Origin: CAUZWH01 sp965224275 | GTDB taxonomy: Bacteria; Pseudomonadota; Alphaproteobacteria; SHVV01 | DNA: 64,000 nt | Assembly (NCBI GenBank): GCA_965224275.1 | Contig: CBDCYR010000013.1 | Location: 62,001 to 126,000 of the forward strand | Reading direction: 5' to 3' | Shown here: in pieces, positions 8,642-16,697 of the stretch | How positions within the stretch are numbered: the first letter of the stretch is position 1 | How the letters are laid out: each line of letters begins with the position of its first letter | Made by a program: the position numbers and the translations under genes | Notes under the pieces: generated by a model | What the model was told of the DNA's origin: nothing | What the model saw: the letters and a program-made list of their open reading frames with translations, nothing else | Database searches by the model: none

Positions 8642-9121
8642 ATGTCCAATGACGCGCAGGCACTGACCCTCCGAGTTAACGGCGAAGACCGCACGGTGAT
8701 TGCCGATGGCGGCGATCGCCTGCTGACGGTCCTACGCGACGGCCTTCAGCTCACCGGTCCCAAGCGGGGGTGTAATCAGGGCGTTTGCGGTGCCTGCACC
8801 GTGCTGGCGGACGGTAAACCGATACGTTCGTGTCTGGCAATTGCCGCCAATAGTTGCGATTTCGAGATCACGACGATCGAAGGCCTGGCCGGCGATGGCC
8901 CCCTGACCAAGTTGCAGCAGGCAGTTGTCGGGGGTGCGGCGTTGCAATGCGGCTTTTGCACGCCGGGCATGCTGATAGCGCTGACCGGTTTATTCACCGA
9001 CAACCCAACCCCCGACGAGTCCGCGATTCGCCACGCGATTTCGGGGAATATTTGCCGCTGTACCGGCTACGTAAAGATCGTTCAAGCCGCGAAACGCGTC
9101 GCAGAGGGAGTAAGCGCATGA
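8642..9121 (+). CDS. [2Fe-2S] subunit of molybdenum hydroxylase (CoxS-type)
   Basis: A 159-residue small subunit with both cluster-binding sets. C44, C49, C52 and C64 form the plant-ferredoxin-type cluster. C103, C106, C138 and C140 form the second cluster (CGFCTPG and CRCTGY). It relays electrons from the Mo cofactor to FAD. Start at ATG 8642, with GAGGTG about 6 bases upstream; the longer open frame from 8588 runs from the IS end and is not used. Its stop overlaps the start of the large subunit (ATGA at 9118-9121), which implies translational coupling. Since the IS separates it from the FAD subunit, its promoter may now lie in or read through the element. Confidence 0.93.
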   Translation: MSNDAQALTLRVNGEDRTVIADGGDRLLTVLRDGLQLTGPKRGCNQGVCGACTVLADGKPIRSCLAIAANSCDFEITTIEGLAGDGPLTKLQQAVVGGAALQCGFCTPGMLIALTGLFTDNPTPDESAIRHAISGNICRCTGYVKIVQAAKRVAEGVSA

Positions 9122-11430
9122 GCGAAGCGATTGCCGTCGGTCGCAGCGTGCCGCGCGCCGACGCCGAGGAAAAGGTGCGCGGCGAAGCCGCCTATGTCGA
9201 CGACATGTATTTACCCAGCATGCTCTATGGCGCGATTGCCACCAGCCCCTATCCGCATGCCCGCATTCTCTCGTACAACCTCGATCAGGCCTTGGCGGTA
9301 ACTGGCGTCAAAGCGATCCTCACCGGTGACGATTATGATCTCAAACGACGTAGCGGTGCGTTTATCAAGGACGAGATGCTGCTGGCCAAGCACACGGTTC
9401 GGTTTGTCGGCGAAGCGGTTGCCGCGGTTGCGGCGACGAGTTTGAAGGCTGCACGCGAGGCGGCGCGGCTGGTCGAGGTGACCTATGAGGAACTGCCGGC
9501 AGTGCTGTCGATGGACGAGGCTATTGCCGATGGCGCGCCGGTAATCCACGAGGACTTCGGTGACTACTTCTCGCTGGTGCCGCTCGACGGCGATGGCAAC
9601 CGGTTGTGGCGCGCGACGATCGACGAAGGCGATGTCGATGCCGCCTGGGATCAGTGCGACGTGATCGTGGAGGAGACTTACGAAACCCAAGCCCAGCACC
9701 ACGCCTATATGGAACCCTGCGGTTCCCTGGCAAAGCCGGATCGAGACGGTCGCATCACAGTGTGGTCGGCGTGCCAATCCGTACATCTCACGCAGCAACG
9801 GATTGCCGAGTGGGTCGGCTTGCCTATGGCCATGGTGCGATCGATCGCGCCGAAGATCGGCGGCGGGTTTGGCGGCAAGGGGAGCCCGGGCACCCAACCC
9901 CTGGCGGCCGCGCTGGCGCTAAAGACCGGCAAGCCGGTGAAGATGGTTCTGTCGCTGACCGAAGACTTTGAGATGATGCGCTCACGTCACCCCGCGAGGA
10001 TCAAGATGAAAACCGGCGCCAAGGCCGACGGGACGCTGGTTGCTCGCGAGCATGTCGCGCTGCTGGACTGCGGCGCCTATGCCGATGACAGTCCGGCCGT
10101 CGTCAGTGTGTGCTGCCTATTCGGACGCGGGCCCTACAACATTCCCAACTATCGCGGCCGGGCCGACGGGGTTTATACCAATAAGCTTCGCGCCGGCGCG
10201 TTTCGTGGTTTCGGCGGACCGCAGGCAACCTTTGCAAGCGAATGCCAACTCGATGAAGTGGCCGCGAAACTTGGCATGCACCCCATCGATTTGCGCTTGA
10301 AGAACGCGCTCCACACCGGCGAGAAGTTTGCCGGCGGGCAAACCATCAAAGCGTCGGCGTTTACCGAATGTCTGGAGCGCGTTCGTGGAGACGCCGAGGC
10401 GGCCGGCGCCGGCGAGGGCGCACCACTGGGCAAACGTCGTGGGATCGGTTACACCGGCGTGGCCCATGTCAGCGGCCTGCTCGGCACCGCCGCGCATCTC
10501 GAACTACGGACTGACGGATCGGCCGCGCTATCGACCGGTGTGGTCGACATTGGGCAGGGCTCCGATATTGCCTTGAAGCAAATCTGCGCCGAAGCGATGC
10601 AACTTCCGCTGGAACGGGTTTCGTTCGCCAACCCCGACAGCGATACCGCGCCGTTCAACTGGAAGACGGCGGCAAGCCGGGTGACCTATATGGCGGGGCG
10701 CGCGATCGTCGAGGCATCCAACCAGGTCAAGGAAAAGCTTCTTCATGAAGCTGCGGAGATGATGGAAGCGCCTGCGGTCGATCTCGAAATCCGGCCAGGT
10801 GGTTTCGTTGGTCTCAAGGGCGTGCCGGAACGCATGCTGCCGTTCGCCGCGATTGCCGGACACAGTACGGCGATGAGTGGCGGGCCGATCACCGGGAGCC
10901 ACTCGCTCACGTTTGACGGCGAACGCATGGATCCCAAACACGCGACGATCCACGGCTTCATCTTTCCCAATATCGGCGCTTATACATTTGGAGCGCAGGC
11001 CTGTGAGGTAGAGATTGACGAGGTGACGGGGCAGGTCACCGTGTTGCGCGTGTGGTCGGCTCATGATGTCGGCCGGGCGATCAATCCGGCCCAGATCGAA
11101 GGCCAAATAGAAGGGGGCTTCGTGCAAGGCATGGGCTACGCCTTATTCGAAGAAATCGTCTGGGATGCTGGCCACGTCGCCAACCCGACGCTGATGGACT
11201 ACAAGCTTCCCGGCGTGCTCGATTCGCCTCCGGAGATCCATCCGATCATCCTTGAGGATCCGGAACCGAGCGGCCCATTCGGCGCCAAGGGCGTCGGTGA
11301 GCCGCCGCTGGTCGGTGCGGCCGCGGTTATCGGCAACGCGATCGCAAATGCAATCGGCAACAGGGTTCGTATCCTGCCGATGACGCCGGAACGCGTGCTT
11401 GATGCGATGGAAGCGGCTGAGACGCGATGA
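9118..11430 (+). CDS. Molybdenum-cofactor-binding large subunit of an aldehyde-oxidase/xanthine-dehydrogenase-family hydroxylase
   Basis: A 770-residue catalytic subunit. It has the N-terminal a/b-hammerhead domain (VRGEAAYVDDMYLPSMLYGAI), the IGGGFGGKG MoCo-binding stretch near 245, GAFRGFGGPQ near 360 (not the AYRCSFR of true CO dehydrogenase), and the C-terminal GAKGVGEPPLVG with the catalytic glutamate. These indicate a hydroxylase for an aromatic or N-heterocyclic substrate or an aldehyde, not CO oxidation. Hydroxylation uses water-derived oxygen, and electrons leave through the 2Fe-2S and FAD subunits. It is translationally coupled to the small subunit. An FAH-family hydrolase follows 110 bases later, in keeping with ring oxidation then cleavage. 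Confidence 0.92.
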   Translation: MSEAIAVGRSVPRADAEEKVRGEAAYVDDMYLPSMLYGAIATSPYPHARILSYNLDQALAVTGVKAILTGDDYDLKRRSGAFIKDEMLLAKHTVRFVGEAVAAVAATSLKAAREAARLVEVTYEELPAVLSMDEAIADGAPVIHEDFGDYFSLVPLDGDGNRLWRATIDEGDVDAAWDQCDVIVEETYETQAQHHAYMEPCGSLAKPDRDGRITVWSACQSVHLTQQRIAEWVGLPMAMVRSIAPKIGGGFGGKGSPGTQPLAAALALKTGKPVKMVLSLTEDFEMMRSRHPARIKMKTGAKADGTLVAREHVALLDCGAYADDSPAVVSVCCLFGRGPYNIPNYRGRADGVYTNKLRAGAFRGFGGPQATFASECQLDEVAAKLGMHPIDLRLKNALHTGEKFAGGQTIKASAFTECLERVRGDAEAAGAGEGAPLGKRRGIGYTGVAHVSGLLGTAAHLELRTDGSAALSTGVVDIGQGSDIALKQICAEAMQLPLERVSFANPDSDTAPFNWKTAASRVTYMAGRAIVEASNQVKEKLLHEAAEMMEAPAVDLEIRPGGFVGLKGVPERMLPFAAIAGHSTAMSGGPITGSHSLTFDGERMDPKHATIHGFIFPNIGAYTFGAQACEVEIDEVTGQVTVLRVWSAHDVGRAINPAQIEGQIEGGFVQGMGYALFEEIVWDAGHVANPTLMDYKLPGVLDSPPEIHPIILEDPEPSGPFGAKGVGEPPLVGAAAVIGNAIANAIGNRVRILPMTPERVLDAMEAAETR

Positions 11431-11540
11431 AGTCCGCTACCGATCGGCTTGCGATCAGCAGCGTGGTTCGGCTAGCTTTGGCGCGAATTTTCAAACTGTT
11501 TTTCATCCATTTGGCATGACGAACATAGTAGGGGGCATCC

Positions 11541-12392
11541 ATGCGCTACGCGACACTCGTCGGACCTGACAAGAAAGCCTATTTCTGCCGTATCAAAGAC
11601 GGCATGGCAGAGCCGATCGGCCGCGCCTATGAGCGCGTCGGTCTGGATCCACTGCGTGACCTCCTCGAGCAGGGCCGCAATCCAGCCCGTGTGCGCCCGG
11701 TTCGCAAGCCGTTCCCGGTGAAGGGAGCGCGCTATAAGGCCGCGGTTACGGCGCCCTCGAAGATCATCGCCATCGGGCTCAACTACCTCAAGCACGCCAA
11801 GGAGACCGGCAATGCGGTGCCCAAGGCACCGATGTCGTGGTGCAAATACACCTCGAGCCTGATCGGCCATGGCGACCAGATAAAGTATCGCACCAAGGAC
11901 TCGAGAAAGATCGACTACGAATGCGAACTTGCCTTCGTGATTGGCCGTCGAGCCCGCAATGTAAGCCGCAAGGATGCGTTGACGTATGTGTTCGGTTACA
12001 CCTGCTGCAACGACGTGACGGCGCGCGATCACCAATTTGCCGAGATGCAATTTTCGCGCAGCAAGAGCTTCGATACGTTCACACCGCTCGGGCCGCAAAT
12101 CGTATCGGCCGACGAAATTCCCGACCCTCAGAAGCTGATGATCCGCACGCGCCTCAACGGCAAGGTGATGCAGGAAGAGACAACGGGCGACATGATTTTC
12201 TCGTGCGCCCAACTGATCGAATATTTATCGCGCTACATGACGCTGGAGCCCGGCGATGTGGTTAGCACCGGCACGCCGTCGGGCGTTGGCGTCGCGCGCA
12301 AGCCTCCGGTCTTTATGAAGAATGGCGATTCCGTGGAAATCGAGATCGAGGGCATTGGCAAACTCAAGAATCGCGTGTGCGTTATCAAATAA
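11541..12392 (+). CDS. Fumarylacetoacetate hydrolase (FAH) family protein
   Basis: A 283-residue FAH-superfamily enzyme. The metal site is visible as E127 and E129 (in DYECELAFVIG) and D158 (in CNDVTARD). The IGLNYLKHA motif at 78-86, RSKSFDTFTPLGP near 173 and the C-terminal STGTPSGVG are family hallmarks. Members cleave C-C bonds, decarboxylate or hydrate oxo-acids at the end of aromatic catabolic routes. ATG 11541 follows an AGGGGG tract. It probably belongs to the same transcript as the molybdenum hydroxylase and ends at a strong terminator 23 bases downstream. The substrate is not evident. Confidence 0.9.
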   Translation: MRYATLVGPDKKAYFCRIKDGMAEPIGRAYERVGLDPLRDLLEQGRNPARVRPVRKPFPVKGARYKAAVTAPSKIIAIGLNYLKHAKETGNAVPKAPMSWCKYTSSLIGHGDQIKYRTKDSRKIDYECELAFVIGRRARNVSRKDALTYVFGYTCCNDVTARDHQFAEMQFSRSKSFDTFTPLGPQIVSADEIPDPQKLMIRTRLNGKVMQEETTGDMIFSCAQLIEYLSRYMTLEPGDVVSTGTPSGVGVARKPPVFMKNGDSVEIEIEGIGKLKNRVCVIK

Positions 12393-12414
12393 GGTTGTGC
12401 TAGCAGTTGGGAAG

Positions 12415-12440
12415 AAGCCGGCTTATCTGCCGGCTTTTTT
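12415..12440 (+). terminator. Intrinsic terminator after FAH-family gene
   Basis: An 8-bp perfect stem (AAGCCGGC and GCCGGCTT) with a TTATCT loop is followed by a run of T. It ends the molybdenum hydroxylase/FAH unit and overlaps the leader of the cupin gene, whose ribosome-binding AGAGGAAGAG follows at once. Confidence 0.85.
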
Positions 12441-12457
12441 CGTAAGAGGAAGAGATC

Positions 12458-12994
12458 ATGAAACTAAACAACACCGTGGTGCGACGCGTTGTCACAGGCC
12501 ACAACGAGGCCGGTAAGTCGATCGTTTTAGTCGACGACATAACCGAGCCGGTTGACGAATCGACGGTTAACTCGACGCGCATCTGGTCAACCGACTCGCA
12601 ACCACCTAAGACGCACACCGTTGCGGAGGTCGCGGCAATATCCGACTTTTCGATGGAGCCGCCGGGCAGCAACTTCTTGCTGTTGTTCGTGCCGCCCGAC
12701 GACCCCGACGCATCGATGGAAGAGATGGAGCGTCAGTGGGCGGAGCGCTTTGCCAACATCGGTGCCGCGCATATTCGCGTCGACACTTCCAAACATCCGC
12801 GCATGCACCTCACACGCACCATCGACTATCTCGTGGTTTTGTCCGGCGAGGTGACGCTGTTGCTCGATGACGAAGAGGTCGTCCTCAAGCCGTTCGATAC
12901 GATCGTGCAGCAGGCAACCAACCATGGCTGGGTTAACCGTACGAAAGAGCCGGCGGTGATGGCCGTGATTATGACCGGGCAAGACCTGACGTAG
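12458..12994 (+). CDS. Cupin-domain protein
   Basis: A 178-residue single-domain cupin. The second half shows the beta-barrel pattern MHLTRTIDYLVVLSGEVTLLLDDEEVVLKPFDTIVQQATNHGWVN. The usual first-motif ligands G(X)5HXH are degraded (HPRMHLTRTIDY), while the second-motif histidine is present in NHGWVN. Proteins of this type occur in aromatic and N-heterocycle catabolic clusters, as small-molecule-binding proteins or weak metal enzymes. The start follows AGAGGAAGAG. It is separated from the FAH gene by a terminator, so it probably has its own promoter or partial readthrough. No specific function can be given. Confidence 0.8.
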   Translation: MKLNNTVVRRVVTGHNEAGKSIVLVDDITEPVDESTVNSTRIWSTDSQPPKTHTVAEVAAISDFSMEPPGSNFLLLFVPPDDPDASMEEMERQWAERFANIGAAHIRVDTSKHPRMHLTRTIDYLVVLSGEVTLLLDDEEVVLKPFDTIVQQATNHGWVNRTKEPAVMAVIMTGQDLT

Positions 12995-13029
12995 TGCCCA
13001 CGTAAGGCGGGTAGGGCGACTAGTACGAA

Positions 13030-13881
13030 TCAGGAGCTAGATCCGTTCATGAGGTCGGGGAGAGGGGTGGCGTCGGTGATGCGTTTGAACCAGTCCCACG
13101 CGACTTGCGGCGCAGCGCCGTCGATGTTGGGCGCGGCGCGTTGGGCTGCGATGTCACCGGTGCAGATGGTTCGACATTCCAAGTTGAACCGGGCTGGGCT
13201 GGTTTTGTTGAGCTGGCTTGCATGCAGATGCTGGGCAGAAAAAGCCAAGACGTCACCGGGCGCCAGCATCACAGGGATCGGGTTATCCGGCATTTCCAAA
13301 ATGTCGGGCAACTTCGGGTAGTCCTGACGTTGCTCCGACGGCAATTCGCGGAGCGCAGCGAGGTCCCACGCGCCACTGCTGTTGCGAACCGGTCGATCCC
13401 AGTAGTCGGGGTAGATAACGAACGCATTTTCAGCGGTAAGCGGAAACACCGGGGCCCACCAATTGATCTGTTGATAGACGTTGGAACCCCAAGTATCGCG
13501 GTGCGCCGGCAGGAGCGCGGTGTGCTGGCCCAGGTGTGACTCGCCGGGCGGCAATGCCCGGATGAAGAACCAGTCGTAGCAGGTGTCGTCGAGCTTCAAG
13601 CCGATATCGCGAAAAATGTCGATCCACCCCCGCAAGACCGCTTCGTCGCTACGCCATGCGGCGCGGAGTTTGCCGATGCGCTGCCCATAATCATCGGGCG
13701 CGAGCGTTTCATGCGCCAGCTGAGGGTCGATGCCCTCAAGCGCATCGTGCAGCCGTGTTATGGCTCGATCCAGCATCGCTTGCATCGCCGGAAGCTGACG
13801 GTAAACAACAAGGTCGCCGGCAAAAATGAATCTGGCGCGTGACGCATCGTCGTGCGGACAGGCGGGCGAGCGGAGGATCAC
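13030..13881 (-). CDS. Fe(II)/2-oxoglutarate-dependent dioxygenase, phytanoyl-CoA hydroxylase-like
   Basis: A 283-residue protein with the double-stranded beta-helix signature. The iron triad is H127-x-D129 (PAHRDTWGS) with a distal histidine at 218 or 220 (SAQHLHAS), and R231 (ARFNLECR) is a candidate for binding 2-oxoglutarate. The DVLAFSAQHLHAS stretch before the distal histidine is typical of PhyH-like enzymes. Such proteins hydroxylate small molecules with O2 and 2-oxoglutarate. The start is a GTG at 13881 with only a weak ribosome-binding site, and internal starts are possible. It is convergent with the cupin gene, and the repeat array begins 36 bases upstream of it. Confidence 0.78.
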   Translation of the reverse strand: MILRSPACPHDDASRARFIFAGDLVVYRQLPAMQAMLDRAITRLHDALEGIDPQLAHETLAPDDYGQRIGKLRAAWRSDEAVLRGWIDIFRDIGLKLDDTCYDWFFIRALPPGESHLGQHTALLPAHRDTWGSNVYQQINWWAPVFPLTAENAFVIYPDYWDRPVRNSSGAWDLAALRELPSEQRQDYPKLPDILEMPDNPIPVMLAPGDVLAFSAQHLHASQLNKTSPARFNLECRTICTGDIAAQRAAPNIDGAAPQVAWDWFKRITDATPLPDLMNGSSS

Positions 13882-14346
13882 GTGTCCGGGCCGATCATTT
13901 GTTACCCCTACCGGAAGGAGCTAGCGGTGCGCACGAAGAAGTCCTCTCCCTTGCCTGCCTGCGCGAAGCCGCTACGGCGAAGGCAGGGGGGAGAGAGCTG
14001 GGTGAGGGAAAAATAACCTCTCATCCGACCGACCGATCGCAGATGAATTCTGAACCCCGATCTACAAATTTGCATCCACCCATAACCCACTGACCCGCGA
14101 TGTCGTTCGTCAGTCGTCGAGCCCCGCGGGATTTTCCCGTGAAGTCGGTCTCACGCCACAAGGTTCCCGCGACTGAATTTTTTCCCCTCACCCCCGCCCT
14201 CTCCCCCAAGGGAGAGGGAGCTAGCGGTGCGCACGAATAAGCCCTCTCCCTTGGGGGAGAGGGTTGGGTGAGGGAAATAATAACCCCTCATCCGACCGAC
14301 CGATCGCAGATGAATTCTGAACCCCGATCTACAAATTTGCATCTTA

Positions 14347-15279
14347 GAGGCCAACCCGAAACTAGTTGAGTGATTTCAGTCGGTTGTGGCTTACTCGGTT
14401 GTGTCAAAGCAAACGAGGAGGCACAACATGTGGACCGAAATCACTCGCCCGAATTATGAGCGCCGTGGCGGGCGCTACGCAAGCGACCTGACGGATCGAG
14501 AGTGGGCGTTGATCGCGCCGCTCATGCCGCCGCGCAAGAAGATCGGTCGGCCGAGGACGACGGACCTGCGCCATGTCATGGATGCGGTCATGTACATGGC
14601 CTCGACGGGCTGCCAGTGGGCGATGTTGCCGAACGACTTCCCTCCGCCTTCCACGGTCCAGCGCTATTTCTACGACTGGCGCTCCAACGGCCTGCTGGAG
14701 AGCATCAACCATCACCTGGTCATGGCGGCCCGGGAGCTGGAAGGACGCGAGGCCGGCCCGAGCGCCGGGGTGATCGACAGCCAGAGCGTGAAAACCACGG
14801 AAAGCGGTGGTGTTCGGGGCTATGACGCGGGCAAGAAGATCAAGGGCCGCAAGCGTCACATCGTCACCGATACACTCGGCCTGCTGGTCGGCCTGATCGT
14901 GCACGCAGCCGATATCCAGGACCGCGACGGCGCGCCCGAGGTCCTCAAATCGATCCGTCATCGCTTCCCCCGGCTGCGTCACCTCTTCGCCGACGCCGCC
15001 TACGCGGGACCGAAACTCGAGGGCGCCCTTGAGGACATCGGCCGCTGGAAGCTCGAGATCATCAAGCGCTCAGACACCGCCCAGGGCTTCGAGCTCCTGC
15101 CCCAGACGATGGGTCGTCGAGAGGACCTTCGCCTGGCTCAACCGATGCCGTCGACTGGCCAAGGATTGGGAGAAATCAATCGCCTCCGCACAGGCATGGA
15201 TTCTTGTCGCCAACATCCGACTCCTCACAAGGCGGCTCGCAAGGTACTGTTATCAAACATAGAGTTTCGAGTCGGACTC
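14347..15279 (+). mobile_element. IS5-family insertion sequence, 933 bp, TTA target duplication
   Basis: The terminal inverted repeats match closely: left GAGGCCAACCCGAAACT (from 14347) and right, read on the other strand, GAGTCCGACTCGAAACT (to 15279). Both ends are flanked by TTA (14344-14346 and 15280-15282), the 3-bp duplication usual for this family. It sits at the junction between two tandem repeat units. The single transposase gene is frameshifted. Confidence 0.9.
14428..15262 (+). pseudogene. IS5-family transposase (IS1031/IS402-like), frameshifted
   Basis: From ATG 14428 the frame reads DLTDREWALIAPLMPPRKKIGRP, then GVIDSQSVKTTE (first catalytic Asp) and HLFADAAYAG (second Asp). At about 15100 the frame changes. 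The expected LPRRWVVERTFAWLNRCRRL, with the catalytic Glu, continues in another frame to a TAG at 15260-15262. Removing one C from the CCCC run at 15100-15103 restores it. As read, the product loses the third catalytic residue. This mirrors the single extra C in the other IS5-family transposase of the window. Confidence 0.85.
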
Positions 15280-15754
15280 TTAGTCATAACCCACTGACCC
15301 GCGATGTCATTCGTCAGTCGTCGAGCCCCGCGGGATTTTCCCGTGAAGTCGGTCTCACGCCACAAGGTTCCTGCGCTCGAATTTTTTCCCCTCACCCCCG
15401 CCCTCTCCCCCAAGGGAGAGGGAGCTAGCGGTGCGCACGAAGAAGCCCTCTCCCTTGTGGGAGAGGGTTGGGTGAGGGAAAAATAACCTCTCATCCGACC
15501 GACCGATCGCAGATGAATTCTGAACCCCGATCTACAAATCTGCATCCACCCATAACCCACTGACCCGCGATGTCATTCGTCAGTCGTCGAGCCCCGCGGG
15601 ATTTTTCCGTGAAGTCGGTCTCACTTCACAGAGTTCCTGCGCTTGAATTGTTTCCCCTCACCCCCGCCCTCTCCCCATGGGAGAGGGAGCTGGAGTGCGC
15701 ACGTAGAAGTCCCCCAACGAAAACGGGCTTCCATCGCGCGTGTTTTGGCGCGGA

Positions 15755-16519
15755 TTACCCGACCATGCGGCCGCCGTCGACCGGGATTAGCACACCGGTC
15801 ATCCACGTCGTGTGCTCAGAGGCGAGGTAGGCGATGAGTTCCGAGATATCCTCGGGTACACCGGCGCGGCCGATCGGGTAAACATCGGCACGCTCCTTGA
15901 GAAATCGGCCGAACGTACGCCTATCCATGGCGTGCGCGTAGATCTCGGTATCGACCAGAGCCGGCGAGACAATATTGCAGCGCACCTTCTTTGGCGCGAG
16001 TTCGACCGCGAGCGCCTTAGCGAAAGATTCGACGCCGCCCTTGCTGGCGGCATAGATCGATGTACCGGCGTTGGGACGCTGTGCCAGCACCGAACTCACC
16101 ATGATGAGGTGACCCTTGGTTTTGGTTAGGGCCGGGATGCAGGCAAGCGACATGTTGATGGTACCGACGAGATTGATGCGAAGGAGGTCGTCGATCGTGG
16201 ATCGCTTGATCTGGCCGATCTTTTCGGCCCGCATGATCCCGGCGTTGTTGACCAAGACGTCAAGTCGTCCGTGGTCCGCGAGCACCGCTTTGACGGTTTG
16301 CCTGACCGCGTCGTTATCGGCGATGTCACAGGTATAAGGATGAAATTTCTCGCCACGCTTGGGTTTCAACCGCGCGGCGCGGCGGCCGCATACCGCAACG
16401 GTAAACCCGTCGCGCACAAGCGCATTCGCCGTCGCCCGCCCCATACCAGTTCCGCCACCTGTGACCAACGCGACTTTCTTCGGTGCGCGACTTTTCCTCG
16501 TCGTTGGTTTCTTCGCCAT
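15755..16519 (-). CDS. Short-chain dehydrogenase/reductase (SDR)
   Basis: A 254-residue classical SDR. It shows the cofactor motif TGGGTGMG at 20-27, NNAG at 91-94, a catalytic serine at 142-143 and Y156-x3-K160 (YAASK). It ends IPVDGGRMVG. A basic 15-residue N-terminal extension (AKKPTTRKSRAPKK) precedes the Rossmann fold; R47 after the second strand hints at NADP preference. Such enzymes oxidise or reduce alcohols and ketones in the cytoplasm. It stands alone between the repeat array and an IS21 element that inserted about 60 bases upstream of its start, which may have replaced or disrupted its promoter. Confidence 0.88.
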   Translation of the reverse strand: MAKKPTTRKSRAPKKVALVTGGGTGMGRATANALVRDGFTVAVCGRRAARLKPKRGEKFHPYTCDIADNDAVRQTVKAVLADHGRLDVLVNNAGIMRAEKIGQIKRSTIDDLLRINLVGTINMSLACIPALTKTKGHLIMVSSVLAQRPNAGTSIYAASKGGVESFAKALAVELAPKKVRCNIVSPALVDTEIYAHAMDRRTFGRFLKERADVYPIGRAGVPEDISELIAYLASEHTTWMTGVLIPVDGGRMVG

Positions 16520-16697
16520 ACTCGTGCTCCCTCGGTGTGCGGATTCGAAGCCCGCAGGTTGATGGTCGATTTTGTCCCTGGTGTTGATCGGCGTGGAATA
16601 TTGACCCCCTTGGTGGGGTAATCGGCGTCCAAAATTGACCCCCCTGGTTTTGTGCTCTTGAACACACCTTGTTGTTTGGACAGACGAGGTGGGGGAG

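Larger units (their letters stand above)
13917..15702. repeat. Tandem array of a ~265-bp repeat unit, interrupted by an IS5-family element
   Basis: Four copies of one unit lie in a row with no gene between. Unit 1 is 13917-14080 (left part missing), unit 2 14081-14343, unit 3 15285-15550 and unit 4 15551-15702 (right part missing). Each full unit begins CATAACCCACTGACCCGCG, contains CGTCGAGCCCCGCGGG, a double-hairpin REP module (14184-14274, 15388-15478, partial 15654-15702, partial 13917-14008), then GACCGACCGATCGCAG and CTGAACCCCGATCTAC. The REP module contains a central GTGCGCAC palindrome. Unit 1 carries a 37-bp nested palindrome (13951-13987) in its second hairpin. There are no spacers, so this is not CRISPR. 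Apart from the IS this accounts for all sequence between the dioxygenase and SDR genes. Confidence 0.88.

Noticed and set aside
15304..15486. Short frames in the tandem repeats (translation MSFVSRRAPRDF...)
   Set aside because: They recur only because the repeat recurs, have no ribosome-binding site and run into the REP hairpins.
13917..15702. CRISPR-like repeats
   Set aside because: Units are about 265 bp, directly adjacent and without unique spacers, and there are no cas genes.
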